Both the position numbers and the translations under genes were made by a program. DNA of 64,000 nucleotides from Limanda limanda (Eukaryota > Chordata > Actinopteri > Pleuronectiformes > Pleuronectidae), in contig NC_083653.1 of NCBI RefSeq assembly GCF_963576545.1, positions 12,905,858 through 12,969,857 on the forward strand, read 5' to 3'. Below are positions 1 to 11,920 of this stretch, piece by piece. Under the pieces are notes generated by a model. It ran no database searches and had not been told where the DNA came from. It saw nothing but the letters and a program-made list of their open reading frames with translations. How positions within the stretch are numbered: position 1 is the first letter of the stretch; each line of letters starts with the position of its first letter.

Positions 1-33
1 TTTGAGCTGACTGTGTTTTTCTGCCTTCTGCAG
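1..33 (+). other. possible 3' splice site at the window edge
   Basis: A T-rich tract followed by CTGCAG (AG at 32-33) looks like a splice acceptor. The sequence after it stays open to about 213 in one frame, but I do not recognise the protein. It could be the last exon of a gene lying to the left, or chance. Confidence 0.2.
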
Positions 34-988
34 CCTCAGTGGAGGATTTACTCTTCATGCCAAGGGAAGGGCTGTGCTCTAGAAATAGGTCTATGTGTTT
101 TGGCCAGTAAAGATCCGAATTGTCAGAGTACAGTTGTGCTTCGGTACAAACTGGGGTGGAACAGTTCTCTGATGGGGACTGGAAATCCTCTATATCAGTT
201 CTATATATTGTAGAGTGGAGGGTGTTACAACAACAATGTAATAAAAACCACAGATTATTACCATTCTTAGCAGGAAGCAGGATAATACTTTTGCCCCCTT
301 AATTCATAATCCTAGGAATGTCATCATAGTGACATCACTATAACATCATAGCATATAGTAATACATTAACTTTTGCAACCAATAGCGTTAGAGAAAACCA
401 ATAAGCAACCAATTATTTGTCTTCATACGTTATAAAAATGCTGATCATTACGAAATAGCATGATATCAATATATATGATATTTAATAATACTGTAATAAT
501 AAAAACAAAGCCTGCAGTGAATGGCAACTTAGTCAATGGCTGATGTGAGAAGAATGTATGTTAGATATAAACATACATTAAAGGATTGTTGACTTCATTG
601 AATTATGTCGTCTGCTTTATCCAACAGGGATATAGCAACATGTTCTAACGTGAAGTAAAATCTTACAGTTACTTGAATGACTTAAAAACTTGTATACATT
701 TACAATACGTTTTGTAAACCTTGTACACAATCCAGTTGTCTTTATGTATATTTGTCTACTTTCACCGTGATAATGAATCTAATCATGTGACATTGAAACT
801 CACACCGAAATTATTTCAGGAACCTATAAGTCAAAACCACTGACTGTGATAACATGTGATGAGGTCGTGCAGAGCCGTCAGTGTTTCATTAACACAATAA
901 GCAAAGTTCTGATAAACACGCTGACGCCGACTGTCATCAGCCCATCACTCCAACGTCACTGCGCCGCTGTTATTCCAAATCAAAACAG

Positions 989-989
<1 letters not shown>
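34..989. other. no recognised gene (noncoding)
   Basis: AT-rich sequence with only short open frames and no protein resemblance. If the acceptor at 33 is real, the left part would be its exon. Confidence 0.5.

Positions 990-1072
<83 letters not shown>
990..1072. repeat. (TG)n microsatellite
   Basis: About 40 TG units in an uninterrupted run. The long Cys-Val open frames crossing it are artefacts of the repeat. Confidence 0.98.
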
Positions 1073-1075
<3 letters not shown>

Positions 1076-1946
1076 TGGAGGTCTGTGTTCGTGGGACGTG
1101 GATATCTGTCCTGTTGCCTAATGTGCATGTTTCTGTCCTCTTTTCCAGTGCGTGTGTGTGGTCCAGCGTACTTTTCTGTTTACAGATCCTCTACTGTGAT
1201 AAGAGACACTTGCTTGTGCTGTTGTTATGTTTACTCCTCTGTCACTGAACGTTCTGCATCACCAGTCTGACTTGGACCACCATGTGTTTACCAGTTGGAG
1301 ACCTGTAATTCTTGGCTGAACCTGGACACTGATGCCTGGGTCCACAGTTCCTTCAGAAAAAAGAAGGTTTAAGGCTGAAGTGAGCATAAAAAACATCTTT
1401 GAAACTCTGATCTTTATCTAAAGAACTTAGCAACTTACACGTTTTTTTATCTGATTAACACTTTTCCTTTTAAGCACATAAGCTATACTGTGACTCTTGC
1501 TTGTCATTAAAGCAGGGTGCTCTTCAGTCGACAGCAGAGCCACTAAACTATTAATGTATTTGAGATTGTTTGATTAATTGCTACAGAAGGATTTTCATTA
1601 GATGTAAACTGCTGTCTGCACAGATCAGAACACTGACTCCTGTCGAAACCATCTATGGCAATGCAGCACCATTAAACAAGAGCGAATTATATCAGCTTTA
1701 TCTATCATACATCATCCATCCATCCATTTTATGAGTTCTAAAATGAAAGACTGTTTTAATATTCACTGTGTTGTGTGGTGTTATATGTATGTACAGTCAC
1801 AAACTTTTATAGATTTTCAGTCTGGGGTAGTTTTTCCATGTTTTTGTGATATGATAATATGTTAATATTTAATAAAGGTTCATCTTAGTCAATATGAAAA
1901 TGCAGCAGATCCATAACAATAGATTTTCTCAACTGGCATTCACAGA
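1073..1946. other. no recognised gene (noncoding)
   Basis: Nothing beyond short frames. A weak ATCC/CATC run lies near 1710. The 5' half of the Tc1-like relic that follows may extend into this block, but I cannot see its left end. Confidence 0.5.
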
Positions 1947-2160
1947 GCTCTGTCTTCAACCCCATCCAGCACAATTGGGATGAACTGGAAAGCAGACGAT
2001 CACACCATCAGTGGTGGACCTCACTGTTATAGGGGTGTTATGACTGAAAGCAGTTGAACCTCTGTGACCGAGTTACGAAATATTGAGGAGAGGCGGCTGT
2101 TATAGAATCACACACAGCAGTAATATTAATGTGTCTGCATACTTTTGGCCATGTGTTGTA
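1947..2160 (+). mobile_element. Tc1/mariner transposase relic (C-terminal part and 3' end)
   Basis: From 1951 the frame reads FNPIQHNWDELESR, matching the Tc1/mariner transposase signature N-P-I-E-H-x-W-D-E-L-E, the region that ends the DDE catalytic domain. Downstream frames are broken by stops. The block closes with a run resembling the usual fish Tc1-like terminus (ATACTTTTGGCCATGT at about 2139-2154). This is a dead, strongly diverged copy with no intact 5' half visible. Confidence 0.8.
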
Positions 2161-4790
2161 TATCTCTCATCTCCACTTGTGTTACGGCTCTGTGAGCGAT
2201 GACCAGTATGTAATGAATGAGGACTGGAGTCATGGATGATCTACTAACTCCTGCCCTGGTAACATTCTAAAATAATTGAAACCATATTTGTTGTTCTGGT
2301 GCAATTACAACATTTTACATCTTGGAAAATAAAATCTGTGTAGTATATCAGGATCTGTAGTGAATGTGTTCAATAAGTTGAATATAATGGGGGGGGAAAT
2401 AAACTGGTACAGGCTTTACTTGCTCCTGACATCTGGGATAAAAACCACTTACTTTTAGTTCTTGGCTTTTTGGACGCACGATACAGGCCAGTATTTTTCT
2501 TGGACTTGAACTTTTGCGAAACTTAATATCTTCTCCTGGGTGGAGCGCAGAATAATATGTGATTATAAGCTTGATTATGAGGATCCAGTACCTTAAAAGT
2601 GATCATACAGGGTAAACTAGCATCAGGTTGAATTAGAGCTCCCTTTGCTGCACAATAATCTCAGTTCAGACACAACGCCCCTGGAGCTGGTGAAGCCCTA
2701 AGATTAGGAAGTGATAGAAGAAACACACACACTGAAGTTACTTCTGTTTCTTTTTCAGAGCAAAGAGGATGACACTCATGTTGCAATGAACTATTTCAGT
2801 GAAATGCTGTGGAAACGTTAAGATTTATCGACAGTCATTTTGTGTTTTCATGCATATTTTAGTATCTGGGTTGTTGTAGAACTGGCACACGTAGAAGTAA
2901 CAATGACGTGTTTACCAGTCTGTGCAAGACTCCATTGTGGTTATTATGCATACTTTGAGTGCTGCACGATCACATTTACTTGCAAATAAATAAATCCAAT
3001 TTGAGTGCTAAGTGATTCTCTTTTCTCATTTTTTTCCTTTTTGGCATCCGTTCTACTCTTTGTGTTCTGCACTATTGTCCGACTGTGCTGGGCCCTGAAA
3101 GCCTCTTTAAATAAGAGCTATCCACTGTTCTGGGACTGCACTCAGTCATGTGAGATAGAGGGAGACAGTTTGGCAAGGTGAGGATGTCAAGCTGAATCCA
3201 TAATGGCACAGGAATAAATCATCCGTCTCTCTACTGTATGTTTTTCACTTCTATCTTTATCATCCGTCCTCCATCGGGATCCATGCAAATATGGAAAAAG
3301 AAAGGTTTGCTTTGAAGCCAAGTTTCACAACACACATACAACTCGTGGTACTTCTTTGTCTTCTTTGACTTTTATTTCACCTTTATTTGCTATATCTCTA
3401 TCCTTGCCATGTCTATAAACTCTTAAGTTTATAATAGACTCATTAAAAAGATTCAAGATTTTGAATGGCAGGCACCACTTTATTTAATTGGACTATTGCA
3501 TATTCATACTCTATTCTTGGCACTGAAGTCGGCACAGCCGCCCATTACAATGCAGGTCTTCAAGCTTAAACTTTTCCCTTGGAATGAAAATCGCATTATT
3601 GAATGGTTATTAGCTTACCAGCTTTTTTAGCTATTGTCAACTTTCCTATTATATTCAGCTTGAAATTATACCAAGACAACACAAAATGTTTAGTTTTTAT
3701 TTTCCATTTTTGTTTTCAAAACTAACAGATAGAAAATTACGCACCGTTTTCTCTTGATATGAGACCAATAACTTGTATTTATCTTAGTTCTACACGTAAA
3801 AAGTCAATTGAGAAGACTGATGAATCAATTCAAATGAGATCGGACAAATTTAAGGAGGCAGAACCAAAGTAGAAGGAGAGAACAATTTGCCGTGTGCTTC
3901 ACTCTGCTGACACCTAAACTGTAGCCGGCCCGAATATTCTTAGGAAGAATAACAATGAAGAGGAATAACATGCAGCTGTAGATTTTAATCTAGCTTTTTG
4001 CTCATTCCCAAGATTGGGTTTCACAAGAGCCCCTTCAGCCAGCTGGCCGGAGTTTCTGCAACTCTGTTCTGCCTCAGAGTGACCCAGTATCGCACATATT
4101 GATGAGCTGTCTCTGCTTTAATTGTTCTGGAGCCGCAGAGATGACCCAATTACTCTGTGAGTGATGACTAGAATAAGAGTTAAAAATCCGGGAGGGTATC
4201 ATCGAGTTGCATTTCAATCAGCGGTTGGAACAAAAAGGTATTGGTCCAGCTTTGCAAATAGAGGCAACATGCTGAGGTCATCAAGCACTTACAGTTGATG
4301 AAAGATATTACATCTGATGAAACTTTAGCCCACCACAGAGATGTAAAGGCACCAGTGCAAACACTTAAAATCGACCTTGTGTGTCTCCAAACAGGAAAGG
4401 ACGTGATTATAAACACACAGCAATTATCAATGAGGCAACACCAAAGTTGATGTCTGTTGGAATCCAGTTAAATAAATTCTTTTGATAAAACACATTCCGG
4501 CAATGAATGTTTGGAGCAACGGAGAAAGACACATTTGAAAATCTCATCACGGAATCCATTGGATCAGTGGAAGCCACATGAATTGAATTGTTTTGGACTG
4601 AAAATTACAAATGAAATGCAAAATGATGATTCAAACATGCAAGCATGAGAACCTGCAAAGCTGATCAAGAGCTGAGATAAATTTGTTACTATTATATTCT
4701 AGTAACAGTACTGCCATTTTGGATTAGCATTATCACTGCTACGATAGCTGATAGAATATGTGTCATGTTAGCTAGTTACAGCTCGTGTCA
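2161..4790. other. gene-free interval
   Basis: No exon-like frame or recognised repeat. The part around 3890-4170 is less AT-biased than its surroundings and could be a conserved noncoding element, but only an alignment could show that. Confidence 0.4.
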
Positions 4791-4794
4791 TATC

Positions 4795-5205
4795 TAATAA
4801 TGCTAAAAATACATGGCATTTCCAAAGCTCTCAAAGACGCTTTACATAAGGAAGGATAAAATAAGGAAATAATCAATTTACTCTCTAAAACAAAGAAAAA
4901 GATAAGAATGAGGTATACTAAGAAAAAAAATATATAAATATGGAGTGGGGAGCGGGGGGGTTATCTGGGGAAGGCAAGTATGAAGAGGTGGGTTTTGATG
5001 GCCTTTTTGAATGATAGCTGTGTGGGGACATTTTTGATATGGGGTGGTAATGAGTTCGACAGAGAGGGGGCGGCAACTGAAAGCGCCCTGTCACCCCAGG
5101 TTGGGCGCTTGGTCCTAAGGACTGTATTTCCTCAGAGAGAATTCGGTTATGTCCTCATAAACCTCCAATCTGCGGCTGCATGTGGTTCAAAGCAAAATAA
5201 ACAGT
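4795..5205 (+). repeat. interspersed fish repeat (family not named)
   Basis: It opens with a block ending in AGACGCTTTACATAAGG, the start of a common fish repeat that reads like 'tatagcgcctttcaaa...cgctttaca'. A purine-rich middle follows, then a conserved block at 4980-5130. A related but more decayed opening block occurs at 61905-61985. A short open frame inside is part of the repeat, not a gene. Confidence 0.5.
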
Positions 5206-5955
5206 GAAAAAATAATCGTTCACCACCTTTTCATCATAAATGCTTGCAACACTTCCTGAAACCCGTTTCAAAATAAAAACACTCCAGCGTTTCTGTTGAC
5301 TGAATTCATTCGTTTAAATAATGTTTTTATTTTGAAATATTTGCAGGAGCAGAAGATGAGCTTTTTTCAAATCATTTTCAAATCATAACGCTGGCAGTAG
5401 CTGCTCTGATGCAAACATTATTCCTGAACTGAGAAGCTTAATATTGTGCATTGACATGCATAGTTAAAATTGAAAAGCTATGCCATAAAAACTCATGTGA
5501 ATATTGTGCATTGAAGAGATTCAATTGAATAACTGTTACTTCCTGCCTCTGCCTGCTGGCCTAACCCTTATGTATTCTTTTGAAACAGGTCGCATATCTA
5601 TGGCTGTCTGCAGGACCAAGTATGGGCATGAATACATAATCTGGAATTACACATAAACTCATTTGCCACTTGCAATTTTTGTGAATGATTTCATCGTCTT
5701 ATTTACAGTCAGGATTTTTTTTTTCATTTGTTTATAGGCTACACATAAGTAAAGAAACACAATTGAATATTTTTCCAGATGACAATGCAACACCCAGCGT
5801 GGAGCACGAGACCATGGATGAACAGGATGTGCCGTATTACCAAAGAGATGTTGGGTCTGCACACATGACGACCACAGCTAGTCTTCAAGGCTCCACCTGA
5901 TGCCCTTGCTCACCGGGGAACTCACCGAGACTCATCTAAGGTCCCAGGTTTCTCT
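5206..5955. other. no recognised gene; possible 5' part of the following transposon relic
   Basis: A T-rich tract ending in TTTTTCCAG near 5778 precedes an open stretch to 5900 rich in acidic and Gln/Thr residues. This could be the decayed N-terminal part of the transposase relic that follows, but the resemblance is too weak to assert. Confidence 0.3.
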
Positions 5956-6485
5956 TTGCTGTGTACTTGCTCGTCACTTCCTGCTTTTCACTCAGTGGCT
6001 AACCACCTTGAACTTCTCTCCAATGGAACCTTTCAGCTTGATCCAACAGACCAGCTTCTGTTGACTTTGATGAAGTTAGCGCTTAATCTGCTCCAGGAAG
6101 ACTTGGCTAAGAGGTTTAGTGTCTCAGAGCCTCGTTGAGCTACAGGATTGACCTAATGGAAGAAAATCGGAGGCAATACATTCAGTTGCTTCCACGGGTA
6201 CTATCTGTGTCACCATGTCCCAGTGCTTTAAACGACACTACCCAGACACCACTGGTATCATCAACTTCTCTGAAACCTCCCTCCAAAAGGCCTTCAGCCA
6301 CCAGTAAGCCCAGACCACCATCAAAACCTGTTGGTTATTTCCCCCACTTGGCCTAATACTGTTAATTTCCTTAGATTATGGAGGTAAGAGTAGGGACAAA
6401 TTCATGACCTCTGACCCTGGAGTTTTTGGTATACCTGGGTCTATGGGTGATGAGGTTGATTGAGGCCGTGTTTTGGATGCTTTTT
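5956..6485 (+). pseudogene. degenerate DDE_Tnp_4 (ISL2EU/Harbinger-type) transposase
   Basis: Conserved pieces appear in order but in different frames. About 6011-6138 encodes the helix-turn-helix region (LDPTDQLLLTLMKLALNLL, then LAKRFSVS). About 6155-6200 encodes MEENRRQYIQLLP. About 6205-6290 encodes CFKRHYPDTTGIINFSE, where active relatives have I-I-D-C-[ST]-E. About 6385-6445 gives a decayed form of the W-G-G-R-x-S-D-K block. Stops and at least two frameshifts separate the pieces, and the first catalytic Asp position reads Asn. The element is therefore inactive. I see no terminal repeats. Confidence 0.75.
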
Positions 6486-7460
6486 TAAATTTACACGGTT
6501 TACTGATTTACTGTCTGGAATGAAAGACATAAGCAAGGTGGCCAAAGAGAAAAAGTTAGACAAAGCGCAAAATGGCAAGCAAAGTCGAGAGCTGTGGAAG
6601 GAGAGCACTTTCATCTGAGGTAAATGGGGAAAGCTGTGGTATGTGACATCAGGCTTGGATGGGAGCAGCTGGCTGGATGCTGCATGTGAGATGGTGACGT
6701 GGTCCTCCTCTTAGACTTGAGTTAGCAATTTTATTTAAGGGTCTTCATCATCTGTCCACATCTGCTCCAAATTATTTGTTTATGCTCTCCAACCCCCTTC
6801 TTACTCACCCTCCCTAACTCATCATCGGTCCATGCAGTCTTCACTCCCTTCATCCAGAGCCTCAATTATACACCAGACAGTATTTTTATCTTTCATCTCT
6901 CCCTCATTTCCCTCTGCACTGCTGTTCTGCGCGGTGGGAGCGAGGGAAGAACACCTCACCCCAAATCACCTCTCACTGAGGTCGTGCTCACAAGAAGAAA
7001 AAAGACGTCGAGACAGACGAGCAGAGGAGTGCAGCTCCACCCTGAAGCTTTCATGATAGAGCAAAGTGCCAAATGACTGACCATCATGCAAAATTACTGC
7101 CACATCACCTGCAGCCTGCAGCTCGCACAGTGGATAGATTTCCTACAAGATCTCACCATTGAATTATTCTGGAGCACAACTCATCTCCCTAAAATCAATT
7201 GGTTTGAGCACTAGGCTGTCACACGTTGATCCTGCAGATTGACTGCAGTTACAGAGAAGGTGTGGCTGCATGTGTGGGTTTGTTGTGCATTGAATTCTTT
7301 ATCGTGCCATGTCAACATATGGTGTTACTGAGGCGTTGGGGTGTGTTATCTCACTTGTGAAAGTAGATAAGATGTGGCAGATGCTTTAAAGAGGAAGTGC
7401 AGCGGAAATGTACGTGGTCTATCTTGTTGTTGACGTGTTTCTGTGGAGGGTATATGATCA
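6486..7460. other. no recognised gene
   Basis: Pyrimidine-rich near 6770-6910 and purine-rich near 6990-7040. The open frame at 6832-7056 shows no family resemblance. The right end of the transposon relic may lie in this block. Confidence 0.4.
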
Positions 7461-7542
7461 AACACACACACAGACACACACACACACACACATACACACA
7501 AACACACACACACACACACGCACACACGCACACACGCACACA
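7461..7542. repeat. imperfect (CA)n microsatellite
   Basis: CA units interrupted by CAGA, CATA, CAAA and CACG variants. Confidence 0.97.
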
Positions 7543-8169
7543 GAGACAATCAGTTCCTACTTTTGCTTCGTTCAAGATCATAAATCATGTGCAGAGTCAA
7601 AACAAAGCTGAAATGGAACATTTGCAACTACAGTCACACGAGCCATCTGCCGAGCAGACAAGCACAGAACTGAACTGTTGCCGGGGCGACATAATGGTGC
7701 TGACAAAGCACTAAAATAAAGGATAAAAAGATTGTTAAGAGTGTTAACACAAACTTCATCTAGTCGGATCCGTCTTGCAACCGTAAAGACTTAGATTTCC
7801 CATAGCACATAAATATGTCTAATATATGTAATGTCAGCTTTATGTCAAACAGGACAGGGGCTCAGTCTCACCAGGAATCACTCAACACAAGTAACGTGTG
7901 GAGAAATGCTTTGAATGATTGATTACCAATATGGCTGATTTTGTCATTGTGCGTCTGTGTAATAAATGCCTTCTAAATCCTTCAGCTTTTGAAAACAGGA
8001 TCATAACCCATCGCATTAAAGGATAAGGCAACCTCAGTTGGCTCTGGGATGACACTGCTTACATGTCACAGCTGTACAAATACCATGTGTTGACATTGAC
8101 TAGCGTGTGGGAAATGAGAGAGAGGCGAAATTAAGTGTGTGCAAGTTCTGTTTGAGCAGCATGAAAAGA

Positions 8170-8182
8170 GCGCCATCTAGCG
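8170..8182 (-). promoter_or_regulatory. CTCF-like motif (minus orientation)
   Basis: The minus strand reads CGCTAGATGGCGC, close to the CTCF core CC-N-N-TAG-[AG]-[TG]-GGCGC. It pairs with an oppositely oriented site 78 bp downstream. Confidence 0.45.
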
Positions 8183-8260
8183 AGATGTCAAAAGATGTTT
8201 CAACAGAGTCACTGATAAGTTTCAGGTCGGTCCAGTAGAACGTGGGCTGTTTGCTGTCAA

Positions 8261-8275
8261 CCAGCAGGTGGCGCC
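8261..8275 (+). promoter_or_regulatory. CTCF-like motif (plus orientation)
   Basis: CCAGCAGGTGGCGCC fits the CTCF core CCA-[GC]-[CN]-AG-[GA]-[TG]-GGCGC. Together with the site at 8170 it makes a divergent pair. Binding is inferred from sequence only. Confidence 0.5.
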
Positions 8276-8399
8276 GTGGTCTTTCATGCTGTGTGAATGT
8301 GACCTTAGTAGGAACTACTGAGGGGATTTCCATGTTCTCTATGAAACTGGAAGAAAAGGCTTTTGACAAGGAAGGAGGAATTAAAAAAAAAAAAAACAG

Positions 8400-10340
8400 G
8401 CTCCAGAGACATGAAGTAAGTTTCTTTGGTTTTTGTGCTGTGGTTCCCAGCCTCGTGGGCTTGAGATCCTTTCAATCAAAGCAATGTGCACTTGTGCCTT
8501 TAACCATTTGCAGGGTGAACATGAACGGCCGGATTGAACTCCTCTATTTGCTTTGTGGTAATTTAATTAAACACAATAAGGTACAACACGTAGACACAAA
8601 ACTGAAATAATGTTTTAACACTATAGAAATAACAGGGTCACAAATTACTCAGTTTGGGCTTATTTTCATAATAACAACTTTTGCCTAAATATTGTCTCGG
8701 TTTTCCAAAATTATTTGAAAACAACATATAAATATGTATTCTTAACAATAATTCTGTTTACATATGACGACACTTCACATTATTCATAGACAAGTAACTT
8801 GTATATCTATTATATATTCATAAAATACATATTATATTATTTAGCAAAATGTCAAATTTACTTTTTGGGGTAAATAGCCCCTAACCTGTTGATGTTGGGG
8901 AAAGTTGACTAACTTGTGTGTTGTTATTCTGACTCACACTGGGTCAACTTTGACCAAATTACTTTTTTGGTGTGTAATGAAATGTTGATTCTGGACAACA
9001 TAGTGAAACAGAGCCTCAGACGAGTAATAAAGCAGAATATCAGATCGCTTACTAATATTGTGCTTAACTTGTATTTTTCCAAACATTTTTAATTAAATTG
9101 GAAAAACGTGGCCCAGATTTTGGGCCCAACTGAGTTGCAGGACCCAAAGCAGTTGCTGGTAATCCCCTTGTTACTTTGTTTTGCAGATAAATGTTGATCC
9201 TGCAAATTCAACTTTGTAAGGGCCTTAAACTGCAAGTTGGGAATCAGATGTTGGGTTTATCAAACTCGATCTTTGTTTCAGGCTAATTTCAGTTTTTTTT
9301 ACAAAGGAAACACGTTTGTGGGTGGGTGCATCTGCATGTTTGTTGTCAAACAACACATGCATATCAATGTGGCCTCGACATCTCTGACCACAGTATCAGA
9401 TAGGAAGCTGAGTCACAGATCGGGTGATTCACTTCCTGTTTATTTTGTAAGAACAGTGTGTTGCTCTCAGTCATGACAGGTCAGGAGAGTAGAACAGTTT
9501 GTTAAAATAACAAGGAATATATTGACTTACAGAGTAGGAGGACTGGATGAATCTGTGGGACTTCATTAACAGACTGAGTTCAGTTCAGGTCACGGAGGGT
9601 TCCTATACAAATGTCTGCGTTGGTCAATGATCGACGACTTGTAAACATCAAATATAAGTTTATGATCTTTGCATGGAACCTTTAATAAACATTTCACATT
9701 GACAGTGTGTATCTGCACATGTGTGGGTCTAATTGAGTTATAACCAACAGTGTGTTTTTTCCTGTAACCACAACCCTGCACATGTTTGATCTCAATTCAA
9801 CTGTTCTGTCTTCATTTCATAACAACAGTTCTTTATAATTTATATTTGCCATGAACATACTGATAGCAGGAAGACGTTCTAGGAGCGCTGCAGCATGGCT
9901 TACAGTGCAGGGCACGTCAGCGAATCTCATTAGTGGCTGTGCAAGAGTTTAGTGGGGGCTTACACTATTGCACTCGTCAAGGTTGACTGGGAAGGTTGAT
10001 TGAAGACACAGTTGAAGTTTTACTTTGCCTGGATACAGCGCCACCAGCTCCAACATGAGCTTCACAACCGCATGTATTGCAGGCTATGTGTCAAAGCTCC
10101 CAGGGTTGGAGTCATGCAGACAATGTGAATTTCCTGCACAGACTTGGGAAAAGAAGGTTGGTAATTTCTTGCAGCCGATTCCCGAGTGATTTGTATAAGA
10201 TCACAAGTTCAACAGTTTATCGTGGGCATGAAGTATAAATACAATTATTTCTGAGATGCTACAAATCAGTTGGTTCTCAGCAGACACACAACACAACACA
10301 ACTGAGGACAATGTGTTCACGACAGACCCCCATTATAACA
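8400..10340. other. gene-free interval
   Basis: It follows a 14-base A run (8383-8396). AT-rich between 8560 and 8870. The longest open frames are under 80 codons and show no resemblance to known proteins. Confidence 0.5.
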
Positions 10341-10362
10341 TATATATATATATATATATATG
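10341..10362. repeat. (TA)n tract at a transposon junction
   Basis: About ten TA units directly abut the left end of the hAT element and include its target duplication. Confidence 0.9.
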
Positions 10363-11241
10363 CAGTGGTGTATAAAGTACTTGAAAGCCATACTTGAGTA
10401 AAAGTACAGATATCTTACTTGAAATTGTCATTATAGTGAGTGGAAAACTGGGCCTGATTACCCAGGGATCCATTTGGCGAGGTCCATTAAAAAACCTGAA
10501 TTGTGTGCGTGAATATGCAGTAGTCCACGACACAGTGTTTGTTTTTGGTTGTGTTGGCTGAAAGTTGTTTTTGCGTTTGCTTATATTATTGGTTGTGATG
10601 TTTGTTTTTCCATCTCGACTTGTTTTAAATCTGTTTGTTTTGTTTACGTGGACGTGAAAGACTAAGTAGACACGGCCAACCAATGATAGTCTATTTGCCA
10701 AAAGTTTTTGTTTAAACCAACTACTTCCAATATTTTCTTTAAGAAAAGTTAACCACTTGCTGCTTCGAGCTATGTATTTATGTGCAGATGTTGACACTAA
10801 GCAGGAAAGGGAAAACGAATGTGAATCGAAAAAGGAATACCTTCAAAAAATTACATAAAGTCACCTAATAAAAGCACTCAAAAAGCCAATTAATTTGCCT
10901 GAATAATAATCCTTAAAATTCCAATAGGGCCTCACGTCTGTCAGTGCCTGTCAGTGCTCGGGCCCTAATAATAAAGACTGAACCGAGCTCCTGCAGGAGC
11001 GAGAGAGCGAGAGAGAGGTGCGCCGTGTGTAAAGGTGCACATTGCGCCAACCTCCGCTGCTCAAGTAACGAGCTAGTTTTGAGAATGTAAGAAGTAGAAA
11101 GTACAGATATTTGTGCTCAAATGTAGCGAGTAAAAGTTAAAAGTCGTCAGGAAAATAAATACTCAAGTAAAGTACAGATATGTGAAAAATTTACTTAAGC
11201 ACAGTAACGAAGTATTTCTACTTTGTTACTTCCCACCACTG
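10363..11241. mobile_element. non-autonomous Tol2-related hAT element, 879 bp, with target duplication
   Basis: The ends are inverted: left CAGTGGTGTATAAAGTACTT, right (reverse complement) CAGTGGTGGGAAGTAACAAA. The left end resembles the published Tol2 terminus (CAGAGGTGTAAAGTACTTGA). Subterminal copies of ACTTGAGTAAA and AAGTACAGATAT lie near both ends, as in Tol2-group hATs. It is flanked by an 8-bp target duplication with 7 of 8 bases matching (TATATATG at 10355-10362, CATATATG at 11242-11249). No transposase frame is present: the open stretch on the minus strand (10333-10797) is Thr/Lys/Asn-rich with no hAT domain. It would need an enzyme supplied from elsewhere. Confidence 0.8.
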
Positions 11242-11471
11242 CATATATGCATGAAAATTACAAGATATTTTTTCTGCTTGCTTTAAAGGGAATACAGAAG
11301 ATGTATTAAACAGACTTCAGTGTTCTGTTATTCAGAAGTTAGAAAATATAGATATCTAGTCATGCTAACTTCAAAACTGTCCATGTAACCACCAGGTCAA
11401 ACCAGCATCATCAATCAAGGCACAATTTTCAATCCAGATAGGCAAGCATTCTACCTAAGTCTACCCAGCTG

Positions 11472-11690
11472 CTTTATTCACAAGTCATAGCAACCTGGAG
11501 AAGAGCAATATAGTTTTTTTTCCATAAAATGACCCAATACTTCTTACAACAAAAGGTTATGACTCATACATTAAATCTTAAAGCCATTGCCCTTTTAACA
11601 AGCTAATGTTAGCACCTTCTTCAAACATCATATGGACTTTAAAAACATAACTTAGCTGGATTGTTGTTGGACATGACAAACGAAACCAAC
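11472..11690. repeat. local duplication, copy 1
   Basis: Shares the anchor CAAGTCATAGCAACCTG and, further on, 'gctaatgttagcacctt...tatggact...aaaaca...ttagct...tggacatga' with the block at 11752-11920. The two copies are diverged by substitutions and indels. Confidence 0.6.
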
Positions 11691-11751
11691 CACAGTGAAC
11701 AAGGCCCAAACTTCCGCTCGCCAAACAGCTGATGCTAATGTCAAACCACTT

Positions 11752-11920
11752 CTTCATTTACAAGTCATAGCAACCTGATGACGACATCAATGATATATTT
11801 TCTATAAAGTGGCTGTGGCTAAATGTTTAACCAGGTAATATCAGCATTTTCCAAACGTCTCAGATGGACTGTAAAACACAAATTAGCTCATGTAAGCATG
11901 ATTGTTGATAGACATGATGT
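11752..11920. repeat. local duplication, copy 2
   Basis: Diverged direct copy of 11472-11690, about 280 bp downstream and slightly shorter. Confidence 0.6.
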
